A stretch of 7,576 nt of DNA from Chloroflexota bacterium (GTDB taxonomy: Bacteria; Chloroflexota; Limnocylindria; QHBO01). The position numbers and the translations under genes are program-made. The notes under the pieces are model-generated. The model made no database searches. It was not told where the DNA came from and was given only the letters and a program-made list of their open reading frames with translations. The stretch lies in the NCBI GenBank assembly GCA_013694645.1, contig JACDBZ010000094.1:1-7576 (forward strand), in the 5' to 3' direction. Below, piece by piece: positions 1 through 6,016 of this stretch; the first letter of the stretch is position 1, and each line of letters opens with the position of its first letter.

Positions 1-895
1 CCAGCTCTACGCCGGCGGCACGGGCGTCGACGGCGAGCTGTTCGAGAGCATCGTCCGACTCGGCGGAGGCCTGGAGGAGACCGATGACGCGACTCACCCC
101 GAGCTCGTCGTATGCGGCGAGGAGCTCACGACGCGGCTCACCGGCGCCGCTCCACTCGGCCGTCCCCCACCAGACATGGACCGAGACCGCGAGACTATCG
201 GGATCGCGGCCGATCTCCTCGCAGCGAGCACGGATCGTGGGCAGCGCCTCCCGCACCTCCTCCGGCGACATCCCGTCGAGGTTGAGCTCATCGGCATAGC
301 GCGCCGCCAGGCGCCAGGTCACCTTCGGCCCGTTGCCGCCCACCATGACCGGCATGCCACTCTCCTGGATCGGCTTCGGAAGGTTGCGGGCGTCGTTCAC
401 GCTGTGGTGCTCGCCGTCGTACGTGGCGTGCGTGGAACGGCCAGGCTCGAGCATGCGCGTGACCACCTCGAGCGCGTCGTGCAGCATCGCGAGGCGGACC
501 TTCGTCTCAGGGAAACCGTATCCGTACGCCTTCCACTCGTCCTTCTTCCAGCCGGCGCCGATGCCGAGCTCGAACCGGCCGCCGCTGATGGTATCGAGGG
601 TGGAGGCCATTTTCGCGGTCAGAGCCGGGTTGCGGAATCCGTTGCAGAGAACGACGTGGCCCAGGCGGACACGCTCGGTCAGGGCCGCCAGCGCGCTCAA
701 CGCGGTGAATGACTCGAAGGTCAGCTCGTCCGTTGGCTTCGGCACGGTGTGGAAGTGGTCGAAGAGCCAGATGGACTCCGCGCCGATGCGCTCGGCTTGC
801 CGGGCCACCTCGACGGTGCGCGCCCACGCGCGCTGCGGCTCCCAGTCGTCGTACTCACCCGTCCATCCCTGCGGGACGATCACGCCCAGTTTCAT
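1..895 (-). CDS. LLM-class F420-dependent oxidoreductase, Rv1855c-like (3' end beyond window)
   Basis: The frame reads from ATG at 895 leftward off the window edge without a stop, giving 298 residues. It begins MKLGVIVPQGW. Motifs in order are IWLFDHFHTVPKPT (residues 42-55), ERVRLGHVVLCNGFRNPAL (74-92), SGGRFELGIGAGW (104-116), KAYGYGFPET (122-131) and GGNGPKVTWRLAARYADELN (186-205). These are the hallmarks of the luciferase-like monooxygenase TIM barrel, and the DHFHTVP and CNGFRNPAL blocks resemble the Rv1855c-type F420 family as I remember it. Such enzymes are cytosolic flavin/F420H2 oxidoreductases; the substrate cannot be read from sequence. A full AGGAGG lies 4 nt before the ATG, which fixes the start. 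The usual family length is about 300 residues, so only a short tail should be missing. It follows purA on the same strand after a 322-bp gap, so it probably has its own promoter. Confidence 0.9.
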   Translation of the reverse strand, partial: MKLGVIVPQGWTGEYDDWEPQRAWARTVEVARQAERIGAESIWLFDHFHTVPKPTDELTFESFTALSALAALTERVRLGHVVLCNGFRNPALTAKMASTLDTISGGRFELGIGAGWKKDEWKAYGYGFPETKVRLAMLHDALEVVTRMLEPGRSTHATYDGEHHSVNDARNLPKPIQESGMPVMVGGNGPKVTWRLAARYADELNLDGMSPEEVREALPTIRARCEEIGRDPDSLAVSVHVWWGTAEWSGAGEPRRELLAAYDELGVSRVIGLLQASAESDDALEQLAVDARAAGVEL

Positions 896-899
896 GTGG

Positions 900-905
900 C
901 CTCCT
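900..905 (-). promoter_or_regulatory. Shine-Dalgarno of the LLM oxidoreductase gene
   Basis: The minus strand reads AGGAGG, then CCAC, then ATG at 895-893. This is a perfect anti-16S match with a 4-nt spacer, slightly short but strong. It supports the chosen start. Confidence 0.7.
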
Positions 906-1015
906 GAGTCAAATACCGATGCGCCTCCACGAGCGCCGATGATGTCGTTTGATCGGCCGCTCGATCGCGGTGCGTGCGGCCCGGAGCCAACGTCTGCAAG
1001 GCCTGCTCCACCGGT

Positions 1016-1063
1016 GTGCGCCGCGCGCAGTCACGTGCGCCGCGCGGTCACGTGCGCCGCGCG
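1016..1063. repeat. 17-bp tandem repeat (2 perfect copies plus a partial third)
   Basis: The unit GTCACGTGCGCCGCGCG occurs perfectly at 1030-1046 and again at 1047-1063. A 12-bp partial copy (GTGCGCCGCGCG) lies at 1016-1027, separated from the first full copy by CA. Each full unit contains the CACGTG palindrome. It is non-coding; function unknown. Confidence 0.85.
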
Positions 1064-1130
1064 CGCCCAGATTCACACGACGACGACACGGGACGACGTC
1101 GTGGCCTCGAGCGCCCATTCTGACGGCCGG

Positions 1131-1200
1131 GGTGTGAACGTGGCGGCGGCGACGGCCGAATCGCGCCCGCGCGTCGTCATGGTGTGAATGTGGCGGCGGC
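1131..1200. repeat. Pair of 20-bp direct repeats, 50-bp period
   Basis: GGTGTGAAYGTGGCGGCGGC occurs at 1131-1150 (Y=C) and 1181-1200 (Y=T), a 19/20 match with start-to-start spacing of exactly 50 bp. The core GTGTGAAT of the second copy also appears inverted as ATTCACAC at 1071-1078. The second copy ends 18 bp from the purA stop. These could be operator half-sites or a decayed repeat family; the sequence alone does not decide. Confidence 0.75.
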
Positions 1201-1217
1201 AGTTCGAATCCCGGCGC

Positions 1218-2522
1218 TCAGCGCACGATCATCTGGGCACGTTCCGGGCCCACGCTGACGTGGCTGATCGGTACCGACGCAAGCTCCTCGAGGCGCTCGA
1301 CGTAGGTGCGTGCGGCAGCGGGCAGATCCGCCCATGAGCGGCAGGCGGTCGTATCGGCCTGCCATCCCGACAGCGCTTCGTACACCGGCTCCAGGCGCTC
1401 GTACACCGATGTCGACGCCGGCACGGTGCTCCACTCGCGCCCATCGGCCGGATCACGGTACGCCCGCGCGATGAGAATCCGATCGAAACCGTCGAGCACG
1501 TCGAGCTTGGTCAGCGCGATGCTGGAGTAGCCGGCCAGGCGGACGCTGAAACGCACGGCAACCGCGTCGTACCAACCGCATCGGCGCGCGCGACCGGTGG
1601 AGGTTCCGTACTCGATGCCGCGCTCACGGAGGGCCTCTCCATCGGCGTCCTCCAGCTCGGTCGGCAGTGGTCCGGCGCCGACCGCAGTGGTGTAGGCCTT
1701 CGCGACGCCCAGGACCCGGTCGATCGCGACCGCCGGCAGGCCCGCTCCCAGGCTGGCGCCCCCCGGAATCGGCGAGGAGCTGGTGACGTACGGGTAGATG
1801 CCCCAATCGAGGTCCCGCATCGTGCCGAGCTGCCCCTCGAGCAGGATCCGATCGCCACGTACCAGTGCCTCATCGACGAGTGTCTGCCCGTCGACCACGT
1901 GGCGCGCGAGCCTCGCACCCGCGGCCAGGTAGGCGTCAGCGATCCCGTCCTCGTCGGTCGCCTCGGCGATCTCGGCGGCCATCTCGTCCTCGGCACCCGG
2001 GTAGCCAGCCACGATGCGGCGGATGCGCGGCACGGTTGCCGCGAGACGCGCGCGGAAGGTCTCGGGCTCAACGAGGTCCACGACGCGAATGCCGCGCCTT
2101 GCGACCTTGTCGACGTAGGCGGGGCCGATACCGCGCGACGTTGTCCCGAGCTTGTTGGCGCCGCGCTCGCGCTCCTCGAGCTGATCGAGCAGGACGTGGT
2201 ACGGCATCACCAGGTGGGCACGGTCGCTGATGAACAGGTTCTCGCCGTCGAACCCCGCTCCAAGCAGGTCATCCAGTTCGCTGACGAGCGCTGGTGGGTT
2301 GATCACCACCCCGTTGCCGAGCAGGTTCTTCGTGCCCGGATGGAAGATGCCGGACGGGATCAGGTGGAGCTTGAAGTGCCCGTGTGGATTGACCACGGTG
2401 TGGCCGGCGTTATTCCCGCCGCCGTAGCGAATGACGAGGTCGGCCTCATCGGCGAGGTAGTCGACCACCCTGCCTTTCCCCTCATCCCCCCACTGGGCGC
2501 CGACGATGGCGATGACCGACAT
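1218..2522 (-). CDS. purA: adenylosuccinate synthetase PurA
   Basis: This is a 434-residue cytosolic enzyme catalysing GTP-dependent condensation of IMP with aspartate to adenylosuccinate, the first committed step to AMP. Seen in sequence: the P-loop GAQWGDEGKG (residues 8-17) with catalytic Asp13, NNAGHTV (37-43) with catalytic His41, GTTSRGIGPAY (126-136), the aspartate/GTP loop GTSTGRARRCGW (306-317), and the guanine-binding TKLD (338-341). Length is normal for the family. Asp13 argues against the phage paralogue PurZ. One departure: the usual EGAQG segment, whose Gln contacts IMP, reads EGQLG (229-233), and GxGPFPTEL reads GAGPLPTEL (282-290). The ATG at 2522 gives the conserved MSVIAIVGAQWGDEGKG start; no good Shine-Dalgarno is adjacent, only GAGG about 16 nt upstream. 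It follows the zinc-ribbon gene by 117 bp on the same strand. Confidence 0.97.
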   Translation of the reverse strand: MSVIAIVGAQWGDEGKGRVVDYLADEADLVIRYGGGNNAGHTVVNPHGHFKLHLIPSGIFHPGTKNLLGNGVVINPPALVSELDDLLGAGFDGENLFISDRAHLVMPYHVLLDQLEERERGANKLGTTSRGIGPAYVDKVARRGIRVVDLVEPETFRARLAATVPRIRRIVAGYPGAEDEMAAEIAEATDEDGIADAYLAAGARLARHVVDGQTLVDEALVRGDRILLEGQLGTMRDLDWGIYPYVTSSSPIPGGASLGAGLPAVAIDRVLGVAKAYTTAVGAGPLPTELEDADGEALRERGIEYGTSTGRARRCGWYDAVAVRFSVRLAGYSSIALTKLDVLDGFDRILIARAYRDPADGREWSTVPASTSVYERLEPVYEALSGWQADTTACRSWADLPAAARTYVERLEELASVPISHVSVGPERAQMIVR

Positions 2523-2639
2523 GGCGTGGCGACGAAGACCTCAGCGTGCGGGGACGCGGTCATCGTACCGCCGCGGCGTCTGACGCGTGGACAGCATCAG
2601 CGGCCAGAGCCTTCAGCCACGGACGAGATCGACGGTGGC

Positions 2640-3020
2640 TCAGGCCCTGGCACGCACCTTGTCAAAGCAGTTGGAGCAGTACACGGGCCTGTCATTGCGA
2701 GGGAGGAACGGTACCAATGCCTGACCGCCGCATTCCGCGCACACGGCCGCATGCATCTCGCGCTGTCCACTCCCGTTGCCATTCGCATGTTCCCCCGCGA
2801 TGCCGAGGGCACGGTTTTGCTTTGCAACCGCTCGACAGCTCTGGCATCGCTGGGGCTCGTTCACCAGGCCTTTGCTGGCATAGAACTCCTGCTCACCCGC
2901 TGAGAATACGAAGTCCATTCCGCAGTCACGACAGCGGATGGTCTTGTCGGCGTACACCCTTCCCAGTGCCTCCTGCTCTCGCACGCCCGACCCGAATTGG
3001 ACGGTCTGCGAGAGGGCCAT
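2640..3020 (-). CDS. Small double zinc-ribbon protein (CxxC-x25-CxxC and CxxC-x17-CxxC)
   Basis: This is a 126-residue protein with two zinc-ribbon-like knuckle pairs. The first is CRDC (30-33) with CQSC (59-62), 25 residues apart; its intervening segment contains FSAGEQEFYASKGL, typical of the probable zinc-ribbon family (zf-trcl-like). The second is CAEC (94-97) with CSNC (115-118), exactly 17 residues apart, matching the CxxC-x17-CxxC domain. They are joined by a Gly/Asn-rich linker (about 73-88). There is no signal peptide or membrane segment. A nucleic-acid or protein-binding role is plausible, but no function is established from the sequence. It lies between dnaB (176 bp upstream) and purA (117 bp downstream), all on the minus strand. 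ATG at 3020 is the first start; its ribosome site is poor. Confidence 0.88.
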   Translation of the reverse strand: MALSQTVQFGSGVREQEALGRVYADKTIRCRDCGMDFVFSAGEQEFYASKGLVNEPQRCQSCRAVAKQNRALGIAGEHANGNGSGQREMHAAVCAECGGQALVPFLPRNDRPVYCSNCFDKVRARA

Positions 3021-3196
3021 GATCTGCGTGCGAATCAGGGAGCGCGGATCGAGGGAACTCGGGTCAGACTATTGATGGGCCGGTCGATCTAGCGCGAGAG
3101 TGTACACCCGACCACAAGTGATTTCGGCGGTCGACCGCTTGTCCACTGCCCAGCGATTCCTGCGCGCTGTCGGCGCCCGGTTCGTGCAGGAAAACA
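3021..3196. other. dnaB / zinc-ribbon intergenic spacer with palindromes
   Basis: This is 176 bp with no gene. It holds a perfect 12-bp palindrome GCGGTCGACCGC (3127-3138) flanked by the inverted pair ACAAG/CTTGT (3114-3118 and 3138-3142). It also holds an 8-bp palindrome GTGTACAC (3100-3107) and an inverted repeat TTCCTGC/GCAGGAA (3157-3163 and 3186-3192) just past the dnaB stop. The last could fold but has no U-tract on the minus strand, so I do not call it a terminator. Minus-strand TACACT (3104-3099) could be a -10 for the zinc-ribbon gene, but it has no matching -35. Confidence 0.5.
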
Positions 3197-4543
3197 TCAG
3201 TAAGCGGCAATCTCCTCCCGCGCGGCGACCGTGTAGAAGCGCGTGTTCGCCTTGCGGAACTGAAGTGGCACTTCGCCGATCGGCCCGTTGCGGTGCTTGG
3301 CCACCTTCGCCTTGATGAGCTCCACGTCCGAGTCCGGGTTCTGCTCACCGTCGCGGTACAGGAAGATCACGACGTCAGAGTCCTGCTCGATGCTGCCGCT
3401 TTCGCGCAGATCCGAAAGCCTCGGCTCCGCGGTCCCGCGCTGCTCCACGCCTCGGGAAAGCTGCGAGAGCGCAACCACCGGGACCTTGAGCTCACGCGCA
3501 AGCTGCTTCAGACCGCGGCTGATCTCGGACACCTCCTGAACGCGGTTCGAATCCTTGTTCGAGGTCGATGCCTGCATCAGCTGGAGGTAATCGACGATGA
3601 CGAGGTCGAGGCCCCGTTGTTCGGCTTCCAGCCTGCGGGCCTTCGTGCGCAGCTCCATGACCGAGAGGGCCGGCGAGTCGTCGATCCACATCGGCGCCGT
3701 GGCCATGTCATTCATGACCATGGCGATCTTGCTCCAATCCGTCTCGTCCACGAAGCCGGTCTGGAGAGGGCGCGGATTGATGCCCGACTCGGCGGAGAGC
3801 AGGCGCAGGGCAAGCTGCTCTTTGCTCATCTCGAGGCTGAAGACGGCGACCTTCTTGCCCTCCCGCACGGCCGCGTGCTGTGCGATATTGAGGGCGAGGC
3901 TCGTCTTCCCCACCGACGGGCGGGCGGCCAGGATGATCAGGTCCGACGGCTGGAGGCCGCCGAGCAGCGCGTCGAGCTGCGAAAGACCGGTGGGCACGCC
4001 GAGAATCTGTCCGCGGTGTTCATGCAGGTACTCCAGGCGGTCGTATGCCTGCCCGAGCAGGATCGAGAGCGCCTCGAAGCCGCCGTCCGTGCGGCGCTGG
4101 CTGATCTCGAACAGGATCGACTCGGCCCGGTCGATGGCCACCTCGGCATCGTTGGCCTCCTCGTAGCCGACCGCGGCGATCTTGCCCGCAGCTCCGATGA
4201 GGTTGCGGAGCACCGCCTTGCGTTCGACGATCCTCCCGTAATGCTCGGCATGCACGGCGGTCGGGACCGCGTTCATGAGCGAGGTCAGGTAGGCGGGCCC
4301 GCCGATCCCATCGAGCTTGTCGCGGCGGCGCAGCTCATCACCCAGGGTGACCAGGTCGATCGGCTCACGCTGGCCATGAAGGGCGAGCATGGCTTCAAAG
4401 ATGTCGGCATGCTGCGCGCGGTAGAAATCGGCCTGCTTGAGGAAGTCCCCGACCTTGAGAATGGCATCGGCGTCAATGAGAATCGAGCCGAGCACGCTCT
4501 GCTCCGCTTCGACCGCCTGTGGTGCCAGTTTGTCGATGCTCAT
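3197..4543 (-). CDS. dnaB: replicative DNA helicase DnaB
   Basis: This is the hexameric 5'-3' helicase of the replication fork. From ATG at 4543 it has 448 residues and starts MSIDKLAPQAVEAEQSVLGS, the conserved opening of the N-terminal DnaG-interaction domain (about 8-110). The RecA-fold ATPase follows (about 180-440): Walker A ARPSVGKTS (207-215, Lys213), FSLEMS with Glu238, Walker B LDLVIVDYLQLM (312-323, Asp318), VALSQLSRG (357-365), and KHRNGPIGE (417-424) near the arginine-finger region. No intein interrupts it. An in-frame ATG at 4600 would add 19 Arg-rich residues and also has a fair ribosome site (AGAGGT, 7-nt spacer). I prefer 4543 because it matches the family start and has AGGA 7 nt upstream (4551-4554). 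It follows rplI in the conserved order but 409 nt away, with a remnant gene between. Confidence 0.97.
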   Translation of the reverse strand: MSIDKLAPQAVEAEQSVLGSILIDADAILKVGDFLKQADFYRAQHADIFEAMLALHGQREPIDLVTLGDELRRRDKLDGIGGPAYLTSLMNAVPTAVHAEHYGRIVERKAVLRNLIGAAGKIAAVGYEEANDAEVAIDRAESILFEISQRRTDGGFEALSILLGQAYDRLEYLHEHRGQILGVPTGLSQLDALLGGLQPSDLIILAARPSVGKTSLALNIAQHAAVREGKKVAVFSLEMSKEQLALRLLSAESGINPRPLQTGFVDETDWSKIAMVMNDMATAPMWIDDSPALSVMELRTKARRLEAEQRGLDLVIVDYLQLMQASTSNKDSNRVQEVSEISRGLKQLARELKVPVVALSQLSRGVEQRGTAEPRLSDLRESGSIEQDSDVVIFLYRDGEQNPDSDVELIKAKVAKHRNGPIGEVPLQFRKANTRFYTVAAREEIAAY

Positions 4544-4651
4544 GTCGCGATCCTGGGCGTACGCGTTACCGCGCAGGGGTCGCGCCCGGCCGGACCGCAT
4601 TCGCGGTACCTCTCGAACCGAGCGCTTCCGTATCGTCTCAGCCGTCTCAAG

Positions 4652-4680
4652 TGCCTTATCCCCACGCGTGTGGGAATCTC
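4652..4680 (-). other. Stable hairpin upstream of dnaB, resembling one type I-E CRISPR repeat
   Basis: The minus strand reads ATTCCCAC-ACGC-GTGGGGAT (4677-4658): an 8-bp stem with one G-T wobble and a 4-nt loop, followed by AAGGC. The 29-nt frame GAG...GGCA has the shape of type I-E repeats (TTCCC, loop, GGGGATAA), with about 19/29 positions matching the E. coli repeat as I recall it. There is only one copy, no second repeat about 61 bp either way and no cas gene. It may instead be a 5'-leader hairpin of dnaB, about 115 nt before its start. Confidence 0.4.
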
Positions 4681-4709
4681 CGTCGCCGATGTGGACGATC
4701 TGTGGACGA
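4656..4709. promoter_or_regulatory. Cluster of DnaA-box-like sequences upstream of dnaB
   Basis: Plus-strand TTATCCCCA (4656-4664) matches TTATCCACA at 8/9. Minus-strand TCGTCCACA occurs twice (4698-4690 and 4709-4701), in tandem with an 11-bp period, each 7/9. They lie 110-170 bp before dnaB. A DnaA-responsive element for dnaB or part of an origin-proximal region is possible; the matches are imperfect and could be chance. Confidence 0.25.
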
Positions 4710-4916
4710 CGATATCGGTTGACGGCTTACCGGGCGATTACTGCACGCTCTCGGGACAGCTTGAATGTCGCGATGCCGATCGGCCCCAGCCGTCGGGGGC
4801 GGGCTCGAGAACACGGCGTCTTGCGCGTAGAGGGCGACGATCGCCTCGAGATCCACTGTCTCCCACGCCCGCTGCCAGGTCGCGGCCCAGTCGCGAGCAG
4901 CCTCAGCCGTGTTCAT
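4656..4916 (-). pseudogene. SnoaL-like / NTF2-fold protein remnant (N-terminal part only)
   Basis: This is an 86-residue frame. Its first ~41 residues (MNTAEAARDW, then TWQRAWETVDLEAIVALY and AQDAVFSSPP) look like the first helices and strand of a SnoaL-like/DUF4440 NTF2-fold domain, in which the W-x3-W and ALYAxDAVFSS pattern is typical. After that the sequence turns Arg/Pro/Ser-rich and loses all resemblance; the expected further ~80 residues of strands are absent. No alternative frame restores them: another frame reads GPIGIATFKLSRERAVIAR and stops. It therefore looks like a 5' fragment left after a deletion. Alternatively it is a small real ORF. GAGG lies only 1 nt before the ATG, too close for good initiation. 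It sits 36 nt after rplI and separates rplI from dnaB. Confidence 0.5.
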
Positions 4917-4952
4917 GCCTCAGGTGCCGAGCCGGTTCGCCCGTGCCGCCAC

Positions 4953-5399
4953 TCAGGATTCGGCGACGACGCTCACGGTAAGGACGGCCTCGACACCCGG
5001 CATGAGGCGCACGTCGATCTTGTAGTCACCGAGCGCCTTGATCGGCTCACGAAGGTGCAGCGCGTGTCGGTCCAGCTCGATCCCCGCTCGATTCACGAGA
5101 TCTCCGATCTGGTGGCCGGTCACGGCACCGAACAGGCGGCCGCGCTCTCCGGCCTTCACGGGAATCTCGAGCTTGAGCTCACGGATCTTCTCCGCGGTCG
5201 CCTCGGCATCGGCGCGCACGCTTCGATCGCGCTCCTCGCGCTGCTCCTTGTGACGTTCCCAGTTCGCGACGGCGCCCTTGTCCGCCACCACGGCAGCGCC
5301 CGACGGCAGCAGGAAGTTGCGGGAATAGCCGTCCTTCACGTCCTTCAGATCGCCCTCGCGGCCGAGACCCTTCACGTCACGCTTCAAGATGACCTTCAT
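4953..5399 (-). CDS. rplI: 50S ribosomal protein L9
   Basis: This is a 148-residue 23S rRNA-binding protein of the large subunit near the L1 stalk. The N-terminal domain (1-47) starts MKVILKRDVKGLGREGD and contains the L9 signature DGYSRNFLLPSGAA (23-36). A charged connecting helix follows (about 42-78), then the C-terminal domain (80-145) with GRLFGAVTGHQIGDLV (87-102). Length is normal. The ATG at 5399 overlaps the stop of the upstream DUF1232 gene (ATGA), with AAGGAG 5 nt before it (5405-5410), so translation is probably coupled. Its presence upstream of dnaB preserves the common rplI-dnaB order, but rpsF, ssb and rpsR are not immediately upstream here. Confidence 0.97.
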   Translation of the reverse strand: MKVILKRDVKGLGREGDLKDVKDGYSRNFLLPSGAAVVADKGAVANWERHKEQREERDRSVRADAEATAEKIRELKLEIPVKAGERGRLFGAVTGHQIGDLVNRAGIELDRHALHLREPIKALGDYKIDVRLMPGVEAVLTVSVVAES

Positions 5400-5887
5400 T
5401 CGAGCTCCTTCGGTGTGGTGGCGAGCGACCGTCGGCGCCGCCAGGACGCGAGCGCGCGCTTCAGCGCATCAGGGTCGCGGCGCAGGCGTCCGTATCGGTC
5501 CAGCAGCTCCGGCAGGTCATCCTTGATTCGGTCGAATCGATCGCCCATCAGGACCCGGATCTGGGCCAGATCTCGGTCGAGGTCGGCCGTGCCGTTCCGA
5601 GCCCGTGCCGAGTGCTCCGCGCGAACCTCCGGCGGCGCGTTCTGGATGAACAGGTCGAGCACGAGCAGCAGGACGGTCAGGTCGTCCGCCTGGCCGATGA
5701 TCGGAATCACGTCTGGAATCAGATCGACCGGGAAGACGACGTATGCCAGCGCGGCGGCCAGCATGCCCTTGAGCCCGATCGGCGTGCGCGGGTCGCGCAC
5801 CAGACCCCACACCATGCGCGCGTAGGTCGGGAGCTTGAGGACGAGGCGCGCCATGCGCAGATAGCGCGACGACGAGGACAGATTCAC
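5396..5887 (-). CDS. DUF1232 / YkvA-family protein
   Basis: This is a 163-residue protein with a central DUF1232 core: the motif YVVFPVDLIPDVIPIIGQ (49-66) followed by ADDLTVLLLVLDLFI (67-81) matches the family pattern SPxDLIPDxxPxxGxxDD. The hydrophobic stretches (about 42-58 and 70-82) suggest membrane association; no biochemical function is known to me for the family. The C-terminal half (about 85-163) is charged and probably helical, ending with an Arg cluster (150-153). The start is GTG at 5887, chosen because GGAG lies 6 nt upstream (5894-5897); the later ATG at residue 12 has no ribosome site. It overlaps rplI by 4 nt, indicating one operon. It diverges from lexA across 135 bp. Confidence 0.88.
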   Translation of the reverse strand: MNLSSSSRYLRMARLVLKLPTYARMVWGLVRDPRTPIGLKGMLAAALAYVVFPVDLIPDVIPIIGQADDLTVLLLVLDLFIQNAPPEVRAEHSARARNGTADLDRDLAQIRVLMGDRFDRIKDDLPELLDRYGRLRRDPDALKRALASWRRRRSLATTPKELE

Positions 5888-5949
5888 GACGGACTCCGGC
5901 GATCTGAAACGGGGAGGGCATGATAGCAGGAGGGGCCGAACTCATCGGT

Positions 5950-5979
5950 TTGACATTAGAACATGCGTTCTGGTACGGT
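5950..5979 (+). promoter_or_regulatory. lexA sigma-70-type promoter
   Basis: Plus strand: TTGACA (5950-5955, perfect -35), an 18-bp spacer, then TACGGT (5974-5979, a TAnnnT -10). Transcription would begin near 5986, giving a leader of roughly 37 nt to the TTG start. The spacer contains the SOS box, so LexA binding would block RNA polymerase. Confidence 0.75.
5958..5971. promoter_or_regulatory. LexA-binding SOS box
   Basis: AGAAC-ATGC-GTTCT is a dyad with perfect 5-bp arms. It matches the Gram-positive-type box CGAACRNRYGTTYC at all core positions (GAAC, R-N-R-Y as ATGC, GTTC). It sits between the -35 and -10 of the lexA promoter, the classic autorepression arrangement. I saw no second GAAC-N4-GTTC site in the window. 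Confidence 0.88.
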
Positions 5980-6010
5980 GCCATCGAGCACCGATAGCGC
6001 ACCGACGTGC

Positions 6011-6016
6011 GGAGGG
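6011..6016 (+). promoter_or_regulatory. Shine-Dalgarno deciding the lexA TTG start
   Basis: GGAGGG lies 6 nt before TTG at 6023-6025. It is the reason for preferring this start over the in-frame ATG at 5963, which lies inside the SOS box and upstream of the predicted transcription start. Confidence 0.75.

Larger units (their letters stand above)
896..1217. other. Repeat-bearing intergenic region between purA and the LLM gene
   Basis: This is 322 bp with no convincing gene. Short frames in it are arginine-rich and have no recognisable motif or ribosome site. It contains a 17-bp tandem repeat (1030-1063), a pair of 20-bp direct repeats (1131-1200), and a 7-bp inverted repeat CACGACG/CGTCGTG (1076-1082 and 1097-1103). 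I see no hairpin followed by a U-tract, so how purA transcription ends is not evident. I see no confident -35/-10 pair for the LLM gene. Confidence 0.6.

Noticed and set aside
909..1118. 69-codon minus-strand frame between purA and the LLM gene
   Set aside because: Arg/His-rich, spans the tandem repeat, no ribosome site and no motif; treated as non-coding.
1198..1215. GTTCGAATCCC-like sequence resembling a tRNA T-arm next to the purA stop
   Set aside because: Only the loop and the closing G-C pair fit; the next stem positions (A-C, C-C) do not pair and there is no acceptor, D or anticodon arm. Not a tRNA or a clear att site.
1899..2903. Plus-strand open frame of 334 codons across purA and the zinc-ribbon gene
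   Set aside because: Antisense to two well-supported genes and without motifs; a GC-rich shadow.
3157..3192. Inverted repeat TTCCTGC/GCAGGAA after dnaB as a terminator
   Set aside because: The loop is 22 nt and no U-tract follows on the minus strand, so it is not a convincing intrinsic terminator.
3535..3550. GAAC-GCG-GTTC inside dnaB as a second LexA box
   Set aside because: The arms are separated by 3 nt rather than 4 and it lies within coding sequence.
3293..4981. Long open frame on the plus strand opposite dnaB (562 codons)
   Set aside because: Antisense shadow of dnaB caused by high GC codon bias; no recognisable domain and it covers a certain gene.
4437..5825. Plus-strand open frame of 462 codons across rplI and DUF1232
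   Set aside because: Antisense to rplI and the DUF1232 gene; low-complexity Arg/Ser-rich translation with no family features.
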